From: Geochorda sp036562495
GTDB taxonomy: Bacteria > Bacillota > Limnochordia > Limnochordales > Geochordaceae
Length of the DNA: 64,000 nucleotides
Direction: 5' to 3'
Assembly (NCBI GenBank): GCA_036562495.1
Contig: DATCKA010000030.1
Coordinates: forward strand, 1 to 64,000
The notes under the pieces are model-generated. The model did no database searches and was not told where the DNA came from. It was given only the letters and a program-made list of their open reading frames with translations. Of the stretch, positions 25,730 to 33,906 are shown one piece after another (the first letter of the stretch is position 1; every line of letters starts with the position of its first letter). Made by a program: the position numbers and the translations under genes.

Positions 25730-27424
25730 TCAGGACGCCCTCTTGGCCTCGCCTGCCATCCGCAACAGCTCGCTGGCGTGGCGCCGGGCCGTCTCGGTGA
25801 CGTCGGTGCCCCCCAGCATGCGGGCCAGTTCGGCGACCCGCTGGTCGCCGGCCAGCGCTTCGATCTCGATGCGGGTGGTGCGCTCGTCCTCGTGCTTGCG
25901 CACGGCCAGGTGATGGTCGGCCATGCTGGCCACCTGCGGCAGATGCGTCACCACCAGTACCTGCCGTTGCCGTCCGATGCGAGCCAGCCGCTCTGCCACG
26001 GCCTGAGCCGCCCGTCCGCCCAGCCCCGCGTCGGGCTCGTCGAAGACCAGCACGGGCACCGGATCGGCCTCGGCCAGCACCGCTCGGCAGGCCAGCATGG
26101 TGCGGGAGAGCTCGCCTCCCGAGGCGATGCGTGCCAGAGGCCTCGGGGGCTCGCCAGGATTGGCGCTAAACTGGAAGACCACGCGCTCGGTGCCCGAAGG
26201 ACCCGGCGGCTGCGGCTCGATCTCCACCGAAAAGGTCGCCCTGGGCATGGCCAGCTGGCGCAGCTCCGCCTCGATGGCCTCGGCCAACCGGTGCGCCGCC
26301 TCTCGTCGGATGGAGCTGAGCCGCCGTGCCGCCTCGTCGTAGCGCGCCTGGGCCTGCTCGAGCTCCCGCTCCACGACCGCCAGGCGGTCGGAGGCGCCCT
26401 CCAGCGATGCCAGGCGCGCCCGGGCCTCGTCGGCGTAGGCCAGCACCGCCTCGACGGTGGGGCCGTACTTGCGCTTGAGCCGCTCCAGCAGGGCCAGGCG
26501 GGCCTCCACCTCGGCCAGCCGCTCGGGGTCGGGCTCGCATTGCTCGAGGTATCGGCGTACCGCCCGACTCAGCTCCGAAAGGGACTCGATCTGAGCGGCC
26601 AGCTCCTGGGCCAGGGAGCCCAGCGCAGGCGTCAGGGATGCCGCCTCTTCCAGGGCCCGGCCTGCCGCCGCCAGCGCGGACAGAGCATTGGTCTCGCCGG
26701 TGCCCGAGCCACCCAGCAGGTCGAGGGCGAGCCCCAGCAGCTCCTGCAGCCGCGCCGCGTGGGTCAGCCGGGCGTGCTCCTCCATCCAGGCCGCCTCTTC
26801 CCCGGGCTGCAGGCGGGCCGCCTCGATCTCCTCGACCTGGAAGCGCAGCAGATCCAGCTCTTGCAGCCGCTGCCTCTCGCCCGTGCGCAGGGCCTCCAGC
26901 TCCGCCGAGAGGCGCTCCATCGCCTCCCAGGCATCCCCGACCTCCCGCACGAGGGCCAGGGCCTGCTCACCCGCGAAGGCATCGAGCAGCTCGAGCTGGA
27001 CGGCAGGCTGCATGAGGCGCTGGCTCTCGTGCTGGGTGTGGATGTCGACCAGCAGGCTCCCCACCTTGGCCAGCTCGGTGGTGGAGACGAGGCGTCCGTT
27101 GATGCGGGAGCGCCCCCGGCCCCCCGCCACGATCTCGCGGGTCAGCACCAGCAGCCCGTCCTCCGGGGGAAAGCCCAGGGCCTCCAGACGACGGGCCAGC
27201 GTGGAGCCCTCGTCGATCTCGAACGCCGCCTCCACCCGCGCCGCCGAGGCCCCCCGGCGCACCATCTCCGGGGAAACCCGGTGTCCCACCGCGGCTCCCA
27301 GGGCGTCCAGCACCAGCGACTTGCCCGCGCCCGTCTCGCCGGTCAGGACGTTGAAGCCGGGCCCGAAGGGGACGCGGGCCCGCTCCACCAGGGCGAAGTT
27401 CTCCACGAACAGCTCCTTGAGCAC
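25730..27424 (-). CDS. recN: DNA repair protein RecN
   Basis: SMC-like ATPase in double-strand-break repair, 564 residues. Walker A is LTGETGAGKS (about 27-36); long coiled-coil arms (about 155-380) flank the central part; the C-terminal head has ASGGELSRTMLA (ABC signature) and VLVFDEPDAGLGG (Walker B). GTG start. It follows argR by 12 bp, the conserved argR-recN-spoIVB order. Confidence 0.97.
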   Translation of the reverse strand: MLKELFVENFALVERARVPFGPGFNVLTGETGAGKSLVLDALGAAVGHRVSPEMVRRGASAARVEAAFEIDEGSTLARRLEALGFPPEDGLLVLTREIVAGGRGRSRINGRLVSTTELAKVGSLLVDIHTQHESQRLMQPAVQLELLDAFAGEQALALVREVGDAWEAMERLSAELEALRTGERQRLQELDLLRFQVEEIEAARLQPGEEAAWMEEHARLTHAARLQELLGLALDLLGGSGTGETNALSALAAAGRALEEAASLTPALGSLAQELAAQIESLSELSRAVRRYLEQCEPDPERLAEVEARLALLERLKRKYGPTVEAVLAYADEARARLASLEGASDRLAVVERELEQAQARYDEAARRLSSIRREAAHRLAEAIEAELRQLAMPRATFSVEIEPQPPGPSGTERVVFQFSANPGEPPRPLARIASGGELSRTMLACRAVLAEADPVPVLVFDEPDAGLGGRAAQAVAERLARIGRQRQVLVVTHLPQVASMADHHLAVRKHEDERTTRIEIEALAGDQRVAELARMLGGTDVTETARRHASELLRMAGEAKRAS

Positions 27425-27436
27425 GGCCGCCCCCCA

Positions 27437-27904
27437 TCAGCGCAGCGCCAGCAGGCGGTCTCGCACGACCTGGGCCCCCGGGTCTGGGCCGCTCGGCTCC
27501 GAAGGCCTCACCAGCACCAGGATCGCGTCGTCGCCGGCGATGGTCCCGATGACCTCGGGCCAGTCGAGCGCGTCGAGCGCGGCCGCCACGGCGTTGGCCG
27601 TGCCGGAGAGGGTCTTGACCAGCACCAGGTGGCCGACCGCCTCGACGCCCGTCACGTACTCCTGCACGGCCCGCCGGGCCCGGGCGACCCGCTCGGCCAT
27701 GTCGGGCTCCCGCGCCTGTGCGTAGCGGTAGTGCCCGTCGCCCGTGGGCACCTTGACCAGGCGCAGCTCCTTGATGTCACGGGAGATGGTGGCCTGGGTG
27801 GCATGGATGCCCTGACGGCGCAGGTAGTCGATGAGCTCCTCCTGCGTCTGGATGGGCACGTCGCGTATGATGCGAAGGATGGCCGCTTGCCGCCGGGCCT
27901 TCAT
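27437..27904 (-). CDS. argR: Arginine repressor ArgR/AhrC
   Basis: Hexameric arginine-responsive regulator, 155 residues. The N-terminal winged helix (about 1-70) has QEELIDYLRRQGIHATQATI followed by SRDIKELRLVK; the C-terminal oligomerisation/arginine domain ends with GTIAGDDAILVLVR, with the Asp pair that binds arginine. Normal length. It lies between nadK and recN, as in Bacillus (ahrC). Confidence 0.97.
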   Translation of the reverse strand: MKARRQAAILRIIRDVPIQTQEELIDYLRRQGIHATQATISRDIKELRLVKVPTGDGHYRYAQAREPDMAERVARARRAVQEYVTGVEAVGHLVLVKTLSGTANAVAAALDALDWPEVIGTIAGDDAILVLVRPSEPSGPDPGAQVVRDRLLALR

Positions 27905-27913
27905 GGAGCCCCC

Positions 27914-28771
27914 TCACACCTCCGGGTGACTCAGGCGCTCGCGCACCAGTGCATAGGGCGAACGCCCGCTCAGGCGCACCAGCTTCGCCCGGTGGGGAGC
28001 CCGCTCGACCACCACCACGTCGGTCGGCCGCATGACCTGGCTCTGCTGGCCGTCGACGGTCATGACCAGGTCGTCGGCCGGGCCGTCGACGCGGATGGTG
28101 ATGGAGTCGTCGGGCCTCACCACGACGGGGCGGGCCGCCAGCGAGTGTGGACAGATGGGCGTGATGACCAGGCAATCCAGGAGCGGATGGACGATGGGCC
28201 CACCGGCCGACAGGGAGTAGGCCGTGGAACCCGTCGGCGTCGCCACGATGAGACCGTCGGCCGGGAAGGCGCCGACGATGGAGGCGCCGGCGCGAGCCTC
28301 CAGGCGGGCGATGCGGCTGTACGTCGAACGCGCCACCACGACGTCGTTGAGCGCCAGGTAGGTGGCGACCTCCTCCTGACCGCGCACCAGGCGGGCGGTC
28401 ACCATCATGCGTGCCTCCACCGAGAAACGGCCTTCGACGAAGCGCCCCAGCATGGCGGGCAGCTCCGAGGCCTCCACGTCGGCCAGGAAGCCCAGCCGCC
28501 CCACGTTGACCCCCAGCACGGGCACACCCAGCGGCGCCGCGCGCCGGGCCGCGTGCAGCAGCGCCCCGTCGCCGCCCAGCACCACCACCGCGTCGGCGCC
28601 ATCCCAATCCTCCCCGGGCCATGCCAGGTCCGGCCGCCCCAGCGTGCGGGCGCCCTCGGTCTCCAGGTAGACCCGGACCCCCAGCCGCCGGATCTCCTCC
28701 ACCAGGCCCAGGGCCAGGCGCAGGGCCTCCGGCTTCTCCCGATGGGGAGCGACGATGACCTCGCTCAGCAA
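27914..28771 (-). CDS. nadK: NAD kinase
   Basis: ATP/polyphosphate-dependent NAD phosphorylation to NADP. The 285-residue protein has LGGDGALL (GGDG about 66-69), the LNDVVVARS substrate motif and ATPTGSTAYSLSAGGPIV, all diagnostic. TTG start, 10 bp from argR and 19 bp after tlyA. Normal length for Bacillus-type NadK. Confidence 0.96.
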   Translation of the reverse strand: MLSEVIVAPHREKPEALRLALGLVEEIRRLGVRVYLETEGARTLGRPDLAWPGEDWDGADAVVVLGGDGALLHAARRAAPLGVPVLGVNVGRLGFLADVEASELPAMLGRFVEGRFSVEARMMVTARLVRGQEEVATYLALNDVVVARSTYSRIARLEARAGASIVGAFPADGLIVATPTGSTAYSLSAGGPIVHPLLDCLVITPICPHSLAARPVVVRPDDSITIRVDGPADDLVMTVDGQQSQVMRPTDVVVVERAPHRAKLVRLSGRSPYALVRERLSHPEV

Positions 28772-28790
28772 CCCAGACCCCCGGCCTCTC

Positions 28791-29606
28791 TCATCCCGGA
28801 TGGGGCACCTGCTGCAGCGCCTCGGTCACCAGGGCCTCTATCCGCGCCTCGTCGGCGGGGAGGCCCGGCCTCTTGAATACGATGAAAAACTCTGCATTGC
28901 CTTTCGGCCCCAGAAGAGGGCTGGCCATCATGGTCTCGACCCCGAAGCCGGCCGCCAGCCCGCAGGTGGCCACCTTGCGCAGGACCTGGCGGTGGACGTC
29001 GGGGTCCTTCACCACGCCCCCGCGCGACACCTGGTCACGACCGGCCTCGAACTGCGGCTTGACCAGCACCACGATCCAGCCCTCGGGGCGCAGGAAGTCG
29101 CCCAGCCGCCCCAGGAAGAGGGTGACGGAGATGAACGAGACGTCGACGACGATGAGGTCCACGGGCTCGTCCAGCCGGGAGGGGGCCAGGTGGCGCACGT
29201 TGGTGCGCTCCAGCACCACCACCCGGGGGTCGGTGCGCAGCTTCCAGGCCAGCTGGCCGTAGCCGACGTCGACGGCGTAGACCTTGCGGGCCCCGTGCTG
29301 CAACAAGCAGTCGGTGAAGCCGCCCGTGGAGGCGCCCACGTCCATGGCCACCGCCCCCTGCACGGGGATGGGCCAGCTCCGCAACACCCGCTCGAGCTTG
29401 AGCCCGCCGCGGCTCGCGTAGGGATGCAGGGGCGCCACCACCTCGAGGGGGGCGTCGGTGGGCAGCCGCTGGGCCGGGCGATCGAGCGTCTGGTCGCCCA
29501 TGCGTACCCGCCCGGCCCGGATCAGGGCCTGCGCCTGCTCCCGGCTGACGGCCAGCCCGAGCCGCACCAGGAGCTGGTCAGCCCGCAGACGCTCGTCGCT
29601 GCTCAT
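28791..29606 (-). CDS. tlyA: TlyA family rRNA 2'-O-methyltransferase
   Basis: TlyA/YqxC protein of 271 residues. N-terminal S4 RNA-binding domain (about 7-65, RADQLLVRLGLAVSREQAQA) and an FtsJ-like methyltransferase domain with the SAM motif AMDVGASTGGFTDCLLQ and VDVSFISV. In other bacteria it methylates 16S/23S rRNA cytidines; called hemolysin historically. Its ATG overlaps the oapA stop by 4 bp (ATGA), so the two are translationally coupled. In Bacillus it follows dxs; no dxs is present here. Confidence 0.95.
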   Translation of the reverse strand: MSSDERLRADQLLVRLGLAVSREQAQALIRAGRVRMGDQTLDRPAQRLPTDAPLEVVAPLHPYASRGGLKLERVLRSWPIPVQGAVAMDVGASTGGFTDCLLQHGARKVYAVDVGYGQLAWKLRTDPRVVVLERTNVRHLAPSRLDEPVDLIVVDVSFISVTLFLGRLGDFLRPEGWIVVLVKPQFEAGRDQVSRGGVVKDPDVHRQVLRKVATCGLAAGFGVETMMASPLLGPKGNAEFFIVFKRPGLPADEARIEALVTEALQQVPHPG

Positions 29607-30229
29607 CGTGCCCGCCGTCGCACCCCTCGCGAGGCGGCGCGACGGTTGGGGCCGCCTCGCCGGTCCGCGCCGTTGCCGCCCGTCAGCACGGGCCGCCCGA
29701 CCAGTCGCTCCAGCCGGGCCAGGAAGCGCCCCATGGCGAAGACGATGGCCTGGGAGCGGTCGATGGCGAAGCCCTTGAAGGCAGCCTTGCCTCCCACGAC
29801 CAGCCCCGAGACCACGGCCACCATGCCCGTCGTCGCCCAGACGTCGCTGACGGCCGGGAGACGCGACACGATCTGGCCGACCACGGCCGCTCCCAGCGCG
29901 CCGGAGAGGATGCCGGCGGCATCGCCCACCATGTCGTTGGCGAAGTTGGCGACCCGGTCCGCGTGCCGCACGATCCAGATGGCGTGCCGGGCTCCGAAGA
30001 CCCGGTCTGCCGCCATGGCGTGGAAGGGCTCCTCGTCCGCGGCCGTGGCCGCGACGCCCAGGATGTCGAAGAGTACGCCGAGAGCGATGACCAGTGACAA
30101 CCCGGCCACCGAGGCAGCCAGGCCCAGGGAGGCGGCGCTGCTCGTGCTCGACAGTGCAAGGAGCGCCGAGATGATAGCGGTGCCCAGTCCAACGGTAAGG
30201 AATCGGCGAAGCGCGTGACCGGCACTCAT
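29603..30229 (-). CDS. oapA: OLE RNA-associated membrane protein OapA
   Basis: Membrane protein of 208 residues encoded directly downstream of the OLE RNA, the defining place of oapA. About four hydrophobic segments (roughly 11-27, 38-60, 102-123, 132-150) and acidic residues in or near membrane segments, such as LFDILGVAATAADEEPFHAM and DRVANFANDMVGDAAG, match the OapA pattern, which is distantly DUF21/CNNM-like. The C-terminal 35 residues are Arg/Gly-rich. In Bacillus halodurans OapA carries OLE RNA to the membrane and affects cold, alcohol and Mg2+ stress. It overlaps tlyA. Identified by family pattern plus context. Confidence 0.88.
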   Translation of the reverse strand: MSAGHALRRFLTVGLGTAIISALLALSSTSSAASLGLAASVAGLSLVIALGVLFDILGVAATAADEEPFHAMAADRVFGARHAIWIVRHADRVANFANDMVGDAAGILSGALGAAVVGQIVSRLPAVSDVWATTGMVAVVSGLVVGGKAAFKGFAIDRSQAIVFAMGRFLARLERLVGRPVLTGGNGADRRGGPNRRAASRGVRRRAR

Positions 30230-30234
30230 ACAAA

Positions 30235-30250
30235 CCGAGGGACCCCTCGG
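30235..30250 (-). repeat. Short hairpin at the OLE RNA/oapA junction
   Basis: Minus-strand CCGAGG-GGTC-CCTCGG followed by TTTGT and, 5 bp later, the oapA ATG. It could be a weak 3' terminator of OLE RNA or hide the oapA ribosome site, since the only SD-like GAGGGG is inside the hairpin. Confidence 0.45.
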
Positions 30251-30254
30251 CGAG

Positions 30255-30908
30255 TGGCAGCGCCCCGAGTAAACATTGTGGCTTCAGGTCCAGCAGGTTT
30301 TCCCAACGGCCCTCCGGTCCGTCGCCGGCCCGGCGGTTTCCCCTTTCCGGCCGCTCTGCCGCGTCGCCGCGCGCAGGGCTGGATTACCACTTAGACCACA
30401 CCGCAATCCCCGGAGCGCCCCACCGGCACGTGGACAGCCTAGGAGTTTTCCTCGGCGGAGCACCCTTACCCCTAGCCTCTTTTGCCCCGACGCTTTCAGG
30501 CCAGCTTTCGGAGCGACGCGGCCGGGCCCTAGCGGCATCGCCCCTCGCGACACCCGGCCATCCCGCGCCGGCAGCTCAAGGCAGGCTACGCTGCACCCAG
30601 CAGCGGGACCCGGAGCTTCGTGCTCCTCGTACCCGACACCGCGTGCAGGTTCACTCCTGTCCCGTAGTTTGCCCGGCCCCTGATGAGGAGCGGGCGCCCC
30701 ACGGCGACAGGTCTCCGCGGCGGCAGGGTCCACGCCTGCATGCCGTTGCAGATCGCCCTACCGCCTTAACCCCCAGCAGCCACCCCGGACTGGGCGTCCG
30801 CAGCAACCACCAGGGACTTCATCGATGTGCCCTCGACGGATTTTTAGGCCCGTCTTCAGGGTATGGGCGCCCCGACTAGGATACTGCACCACCCGCCGTC
30901 AGGGGCCG
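30255..30908 (-). ncRNA. ole: OLE RNA (ornate, large, extremophilic)
   Basis: A 739-bp space between ispA and oapA holds no credible gene: frames on both strands lack ribosome sites and family similarity. Read on the minus strand it is a GA-rich, highly structured sequence with long unpaired purine stretches (GGAAAGGGGAAACC, GGGAAAACCUGC, CGAGGAAAACUCCUAGG) and a run GUGGUCUAAGUGGUAAUCC, unlike its coding neighbours. Length (about 650 nt), place downstream of ispA and directly upstream of oapA, and an extended -10 promoter at its 5' edge match OLE RNA, known from extremophilic Bacillota. Ends are approximate. OLE RNA forms a membrane ribonucleoprotein with OapA and OapB/OapC. Not confirmed by covariance search. 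Confidence 0.87.
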
Positions 30909-30914
30909 AGTTTC

Positions 30915-30923
30915 ACTATATCA
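30915..30923 (-). promoter_or_regulatory. Extended -10 promoter for OLE RNA
   Basis: Minus-strand TGATATAGT (TGnTATAGT; -10 hexamer at 30915-30920), with predicted start near 30908. No -35 match is evident, as usual for extended -10 promoters. It lies 45 bp past the ispA stop and would give OLE its own transcription besides read-through from ispA. Confidence 0.6.
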
Positions 30924-30968
30924 CATGCGCGCGCCCGACGCATCCTTCCACGGCGGTCGGGCCCGCCC

Positions 30969-31868
30969 TCAAGCCTCTCGATGGCGCAATAGCCGTGCCA
31001 TGGCACCCAGCAGCTGGCCCCGGGGCCCCAGCGCCTCCACTGCGGCCAGCGCCTCGTGGGTGAGCCGATCGGCCTCCTGCACGGCCCTCTCCCGCCCCAA
31101 CAGCCGCGGGTAGCTCGCCTCGTCCGCCTTGCGCTCGTCGTCCGCGTCCAGCAAATCGTCGACGATCTGGAAGGCCACACCCAGACTCTCGCCGAAGCGC
31201 CCCAGAGCCGCTACCACCGGGTCGCGCAGGCCCGCCTCCCCCTCGTCGAGCCCCACCAGCGCCCCGCTGACCAGCGACGCACGGATGAGCGCCGCGGTCT
31301 TGTGCCGGTGGATGAACGAGAGGGTCGCAGCGTCCACCGCCCGCCCCATGGCCTCCAGGTCGGCCGCCTGGCCGCCGGCCATGCCACGGCTGCCCGTGGC
31401 ACGGGCAAGCACGGCGGTCACCGCCACCGCCGTCGACGGCTGGATGCCGGCGAGGGCCGGCAACTGGCTCAACACCTCGAAGGCCAGGGTCTGCAGCGCG
31501 TCGCCGGCCAGGATCGCGACCCCCTCGCCGAAGGCCCGATGGCAACTGGGGCGGCCGCGCCGCCAGTCGTCGTCGTCCATGGCCGGCAGGTCGTCGTGGA
31601 TGAGGGAATAGGCATGGATCATCTCGATGGCGGCGCCCAGGCTCAGAGCCCTCTCGCCGTCGGCGCCCACCGCCTCGCACGCCGCGACGGCCAGCACCGC
31701 CCGCAGGCGCTTGCCCGGGGAGAGGGTCGAGTAGCGCATGGCACGGTGCAGGACTTGCGGCGGCTCGGATTCGGGCGGCAGCAGCCGATCCAGCTCGGCC
31801 TCCACCCGCGCCGCCCATCGCGCCAGGTAGGCGCTGGCTCGTTGCGTATCCTGGATGTGCTCATCCAT
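30969..31868 (-). CDS. ispA: Geranylgeranyl/farnesyl diphosphate synthase
   Basis: Short-chain trans-prenyl synthase of 299 residues, feeding undecaprenyl and quinone lipids. The first Asp-rich motif is DDLPAMD (about 92-98), the second is QIVDDLLDADDE, and GKRLRAVLA binds diphosphate. ATG start overlaps xseB by 8 bp. In Bacillus dxs follows; here OLE RNA and oapA do. Chain length cannot be predicted. Confidence 0.95.
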   Translation of the reverse strand: MDEHIQDTQRASAYLARWAARVEAELDRLLPPESEPPQVLHRAMRYSTLSPGKRLRAVLAVAACEAVGADGERALSLGAAIEMIHAYSLIHDDLPAMDDDDWRRGRPSCHRAFGEGVAILAGDALQTLAFEVLSQLPALAGIQPSTAVAVTAVLARATGSRGMAGGQAADLEAMGRAVDAATLSFIHRHKTAALIRASLVSGALVGLDEGEAGLRDPVVAALGRFGESLGVAFQIVDDLLDADDERKADEASYPRLLGRERAVQEADRLTHEALAAVEALGPRGQLLGAMARLLRHREA

Positions 31869-32148
31869 GGCCCTCGGAGGCCCGGGTCGGCTCGAAGGGC
31901 CGCAACACCACCCGGCCCGACTCCTCCGCCAGCACGGCCAGCCGCTGCTCGGCCTGCTCCAGGCGGCGGGCGCAGACCCTGGCCATCCTCACCCCTTCCT
32001 CGTATGTGGCCAGTGCTTGCTCCAGGCTCAACTCCCCCGACTCCAGGGCCAGCACCGCCCGCTCCAACCGGGCGAGGGCCTCCTCGAACGGCAACGCCTC
32101 GACCTCGTCCTCCGGTCGGACGGGCGTCTCATCAGGCTGACTCGACAT
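31861..32148 (-). CDS. xseB: Exodeoxyribonuclease VII small subunit
   Basis: Small subunit of ExoVII, 95 residues, with FEEALARLERAVLALESGELSLEQAL, the family signature, and a coiled-coil C-terminus. Start at MSSQPD is chosen for GGGAGGTG five nt upstream; a longer form would extend further into xseA. It overlaps xseA by 17 bp and ispA by 8 bp. Confidence 0.95.
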   Translation of the reverse strand: MSSQPDETPVRPEDEVEALPFEEALARLERAVLALESGELSLEQALATYEEGVRMARVCARRLEQAEQRLAVLAEESGRVVLRPFEPTRASEGHG

Positions 32149-33472
32149 GTTGGGCACCTCCCGGTCGGACCGGCCCGACGGGCCCACTTTCCCCCGCCTG
32201 CTCGGGCGGGGAGAGTACCCGGCACCGAAGGACCCCGTCGTACATCCGAAGCCTCAGGTGAGCGCCGGGGCCCACCTCGCCGGCCCTGCGCACCCAGCGG
32301 CCGGTGGCCTCCTCCTGCACCAGCGCGTACCCGCGCGCCAGCGCCTCCAGCGGGCTCGACGCCGACAGTCGACCCGACAGCGACGCCAGGGCCAGGCGGG
32401 GGCCCTCCAGGGCCCGTCGCATGGCCGCCTCGCCCCGCAAGACCATCTCGTCCAGTCGCTGGCGGTGTCGCCCCAGCCACCGATCGGGCCGCACCAGAGC
32501 GGGGTGGGAGACGGCGCGCTGGACCCGTTCGTGCAGGCGGGCCAGGTGCCGTCGGATGGCCCGCTCCAGCCGCAAGGCTTGCTGTTGCAGCCCCAGCCGG
32601 GCCGCCGCCTCGTCGGGCCCCGCCACCTCCGCGGCCGCCGAGGGCGTCGGTGCCCGCCGGTCGGCCGCCAGCTCCGCCAGCGTCACGTCGGTCTCGTGGC
32701 CGATGGCGCATACCACCGGCTTGGGGCATGCGGCTATCGCCCGGACCAGCCGCTCGTCGTTGAAGATCCAAAGGTCCTCGGCGCTTCCGCCACCCCGCGC
32801 CACGATGACGACGTCGACCCATGGCACCTGCACGATCCGCTCCAGCGCCCGGATCAGGCTCTCGACCGCTCCGTCGCCCTGCACCTGGGCCGGCGAGAGC
32901 ACGAGGGGCGTGCGCGGGCTGCGCCGGCGGAAGACGGCCACCACGTCTCGCAGCGCCGCCCCGTCGGGCGAGGTCACCACCCCGACCCCCCGCGGCCACG
33001 GCGGCAGCGGGCGCTTGCGCGCCGCGTCGAAGAGGCCCTCCTGGCTCAGCCGCTGGTACAGCTCCTGCAGCCGCGCGTACAACAGCCCCAGCCCCACGGG
33101 ATAGAGCCCCTGGACGTAGAGCTGGTAGACACCGGCCGCCGGGTAGACGTCGACGTAGCCGGTGGCCACCACCTGCATGCCGTCACGGGGCTCGAATCCC
33201 AGGCGCTGGGCATGGTTGCGCCACATGACGCAGGCGACGCGGCTCTGTCTGTCCTTGAGCGAGAAGTAGAGGTGGCCGGAACCCGAGTGCGCCTTGACGT
33301 TGCTGAGCTCGCCGGTCACCGCGACCTGGGAGGCGAGCCGGGGATCGGAGGCGATGCGGGCGCGGATCCGCTCGGTGAGCTGGCTGACCGTCAGCACCTG
33401 GCCCGCGGGAGCCACTCCGGCCCACGGCGCCTCGGCCGGCCACCCGGCCGCCCGCTCAGCGCTCGTGGACAT
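32132..33472 (-). CDS. xseA: Exodeoxyribonuclease VII large subunit
   Basis: Catalytic subunit of ExoVII, which degrades single-stranded DNA. 446 residues: OB-fold (about 26-120, VTGELSNVKAHSGSGHLYFS), then the nuclease domain with GVVTSPDGAALRDV, VARGGGSAEDLWIFNDE and AIGHETDVTLAE, then a coiled-coil region. Normal length. It overlaps nusB by 17 bp. Confidence 0.97.
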   Translation of the reverse strand: MSTSAERAAGWPAEAPWAGVAPAGQVLTVSQLTERIRARIASDPRLASQVAVTGELSNVKAHSGSGHLYFSLKDRQSRVACVMWRNHAQRLGFEPRDGMQVVATGYVDVYPAAGVYQLYVQGLYPVGLGLLYARLQELYQRLSQEGLFDAARKRPLPPWPRGVGVVTSPDGAALRDVVAVFRRRSPRTPLVLSPAQVQGDGAVESLIRALERIVQVPWVDVVIVARGGGSAEDLWIFNDERLVRAIAACPKPVVCAIGHETDVTLAELAADRRAPTPSAAAEVAGPDEAAARLGLQQQALRLERAIRRHLARLHERVQRAVSHPALVRPDRWLGRHRQRLDEMVLRGEAAMRRALEGPRLALASLSGRLSASSPLEALARGYALVQEEATGRWVRRAGEVGPGAHLRLRMYDGVLRCRVLSPPEQAGESGPVGPVRPGGAQHVESA

Positions 33473-33866
33473 GCCGCACCACGTTGCCCAGGATGCCGTT
33501 GACGAACTTGCCCGACTCGGTATCCCCGTACTTCTTGGCCAGCTCCACGGCCTCGTTGATGGAGACGCCCGGCGGGATCTCCTTGAGGTAGAGGATCTCG
33601 TAGACGGCCATGCGCATCACGTTGCGATCGACATTGGCCATGCGCTCCAGGGTCCAGTCGATGGCGAAACGTGCGAGCAGGCGATCGATCTCCTGCAGGT
33701 GGGCCAGGGTCCCCTCCACCAACTGGCGGGCGAAGGCGGCCTGCGCCGGTGCGAGCGGCACCTGCTTGAGGCTCTGCTCCAGGGCCAGCTGCGGGTCAGC
33801 CTTGCCCACGTCGACCTGGAAGAGCACCCGCAAGGCCACCTCACGGGCCAGTCGCCTGCTTCCCAC
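33456..33866 (-). CDS. nusB: Transcription antitermination factor NusB
   Basis: All-helical RNA-binding antitermination factor for rRNA transcription, 136 residues. It begins VGSRRLAREVALRVLFQVDV and has MANVDRNVMRMAVYEILY and INEAVELAKKYG, diagnostic of NusB. GTG start at 33866 has GGAGGGTGG upstream; the frame is open further but overlaps amaP and is not family-like. Confidence 0.96.
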   Translation of the reverse strand: MGSRRLAREVALRVLFQVDVGKADPQLALEQSLKQVPLAPAQAAFARQLVEGTLAHLQEIDRLLARFAIDWTLERMANVDRNVMRMAVYEILYLKEIPPGVSINEAVELAKKYGDTESGKFVNGILGNVVRHVHER

Positions 33867-33906
33867 GGACGCACCACCCTCCGCGCGTCGGAGGGCTACG
33901 CCCCCC

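Noticed and set aside
25778..28876. Very long plus-strand open frame (over 1000 codons) opposite recN, argR and nadK
   Set aside because: Shadow frame made by high GC; it lies antisense to three certain genes and its product is His/Gln/Arg-rich low complexity without domains.
30235..30250. Strong terminator at the 3' end of OLE RNA
   Set aside because: Only six perfect base pairs and TTTGT, no real T-run, and oapA follows at once; called a hairpin instead.
30276..30879. Open frames on both strands inside the ispA-oapA gap
   Set aside because: Short, overlapping each other, no ribosome sites, no family similarity; the sequence behaves as structured RNA.
30255..30908. rRNA or rRNA-fragment reading of the ispA-oapA gap
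   Set aside because: The texture is rRNA-like, but I recognise no 16S/23S landmark segment and the flanks fit the OLE locus.
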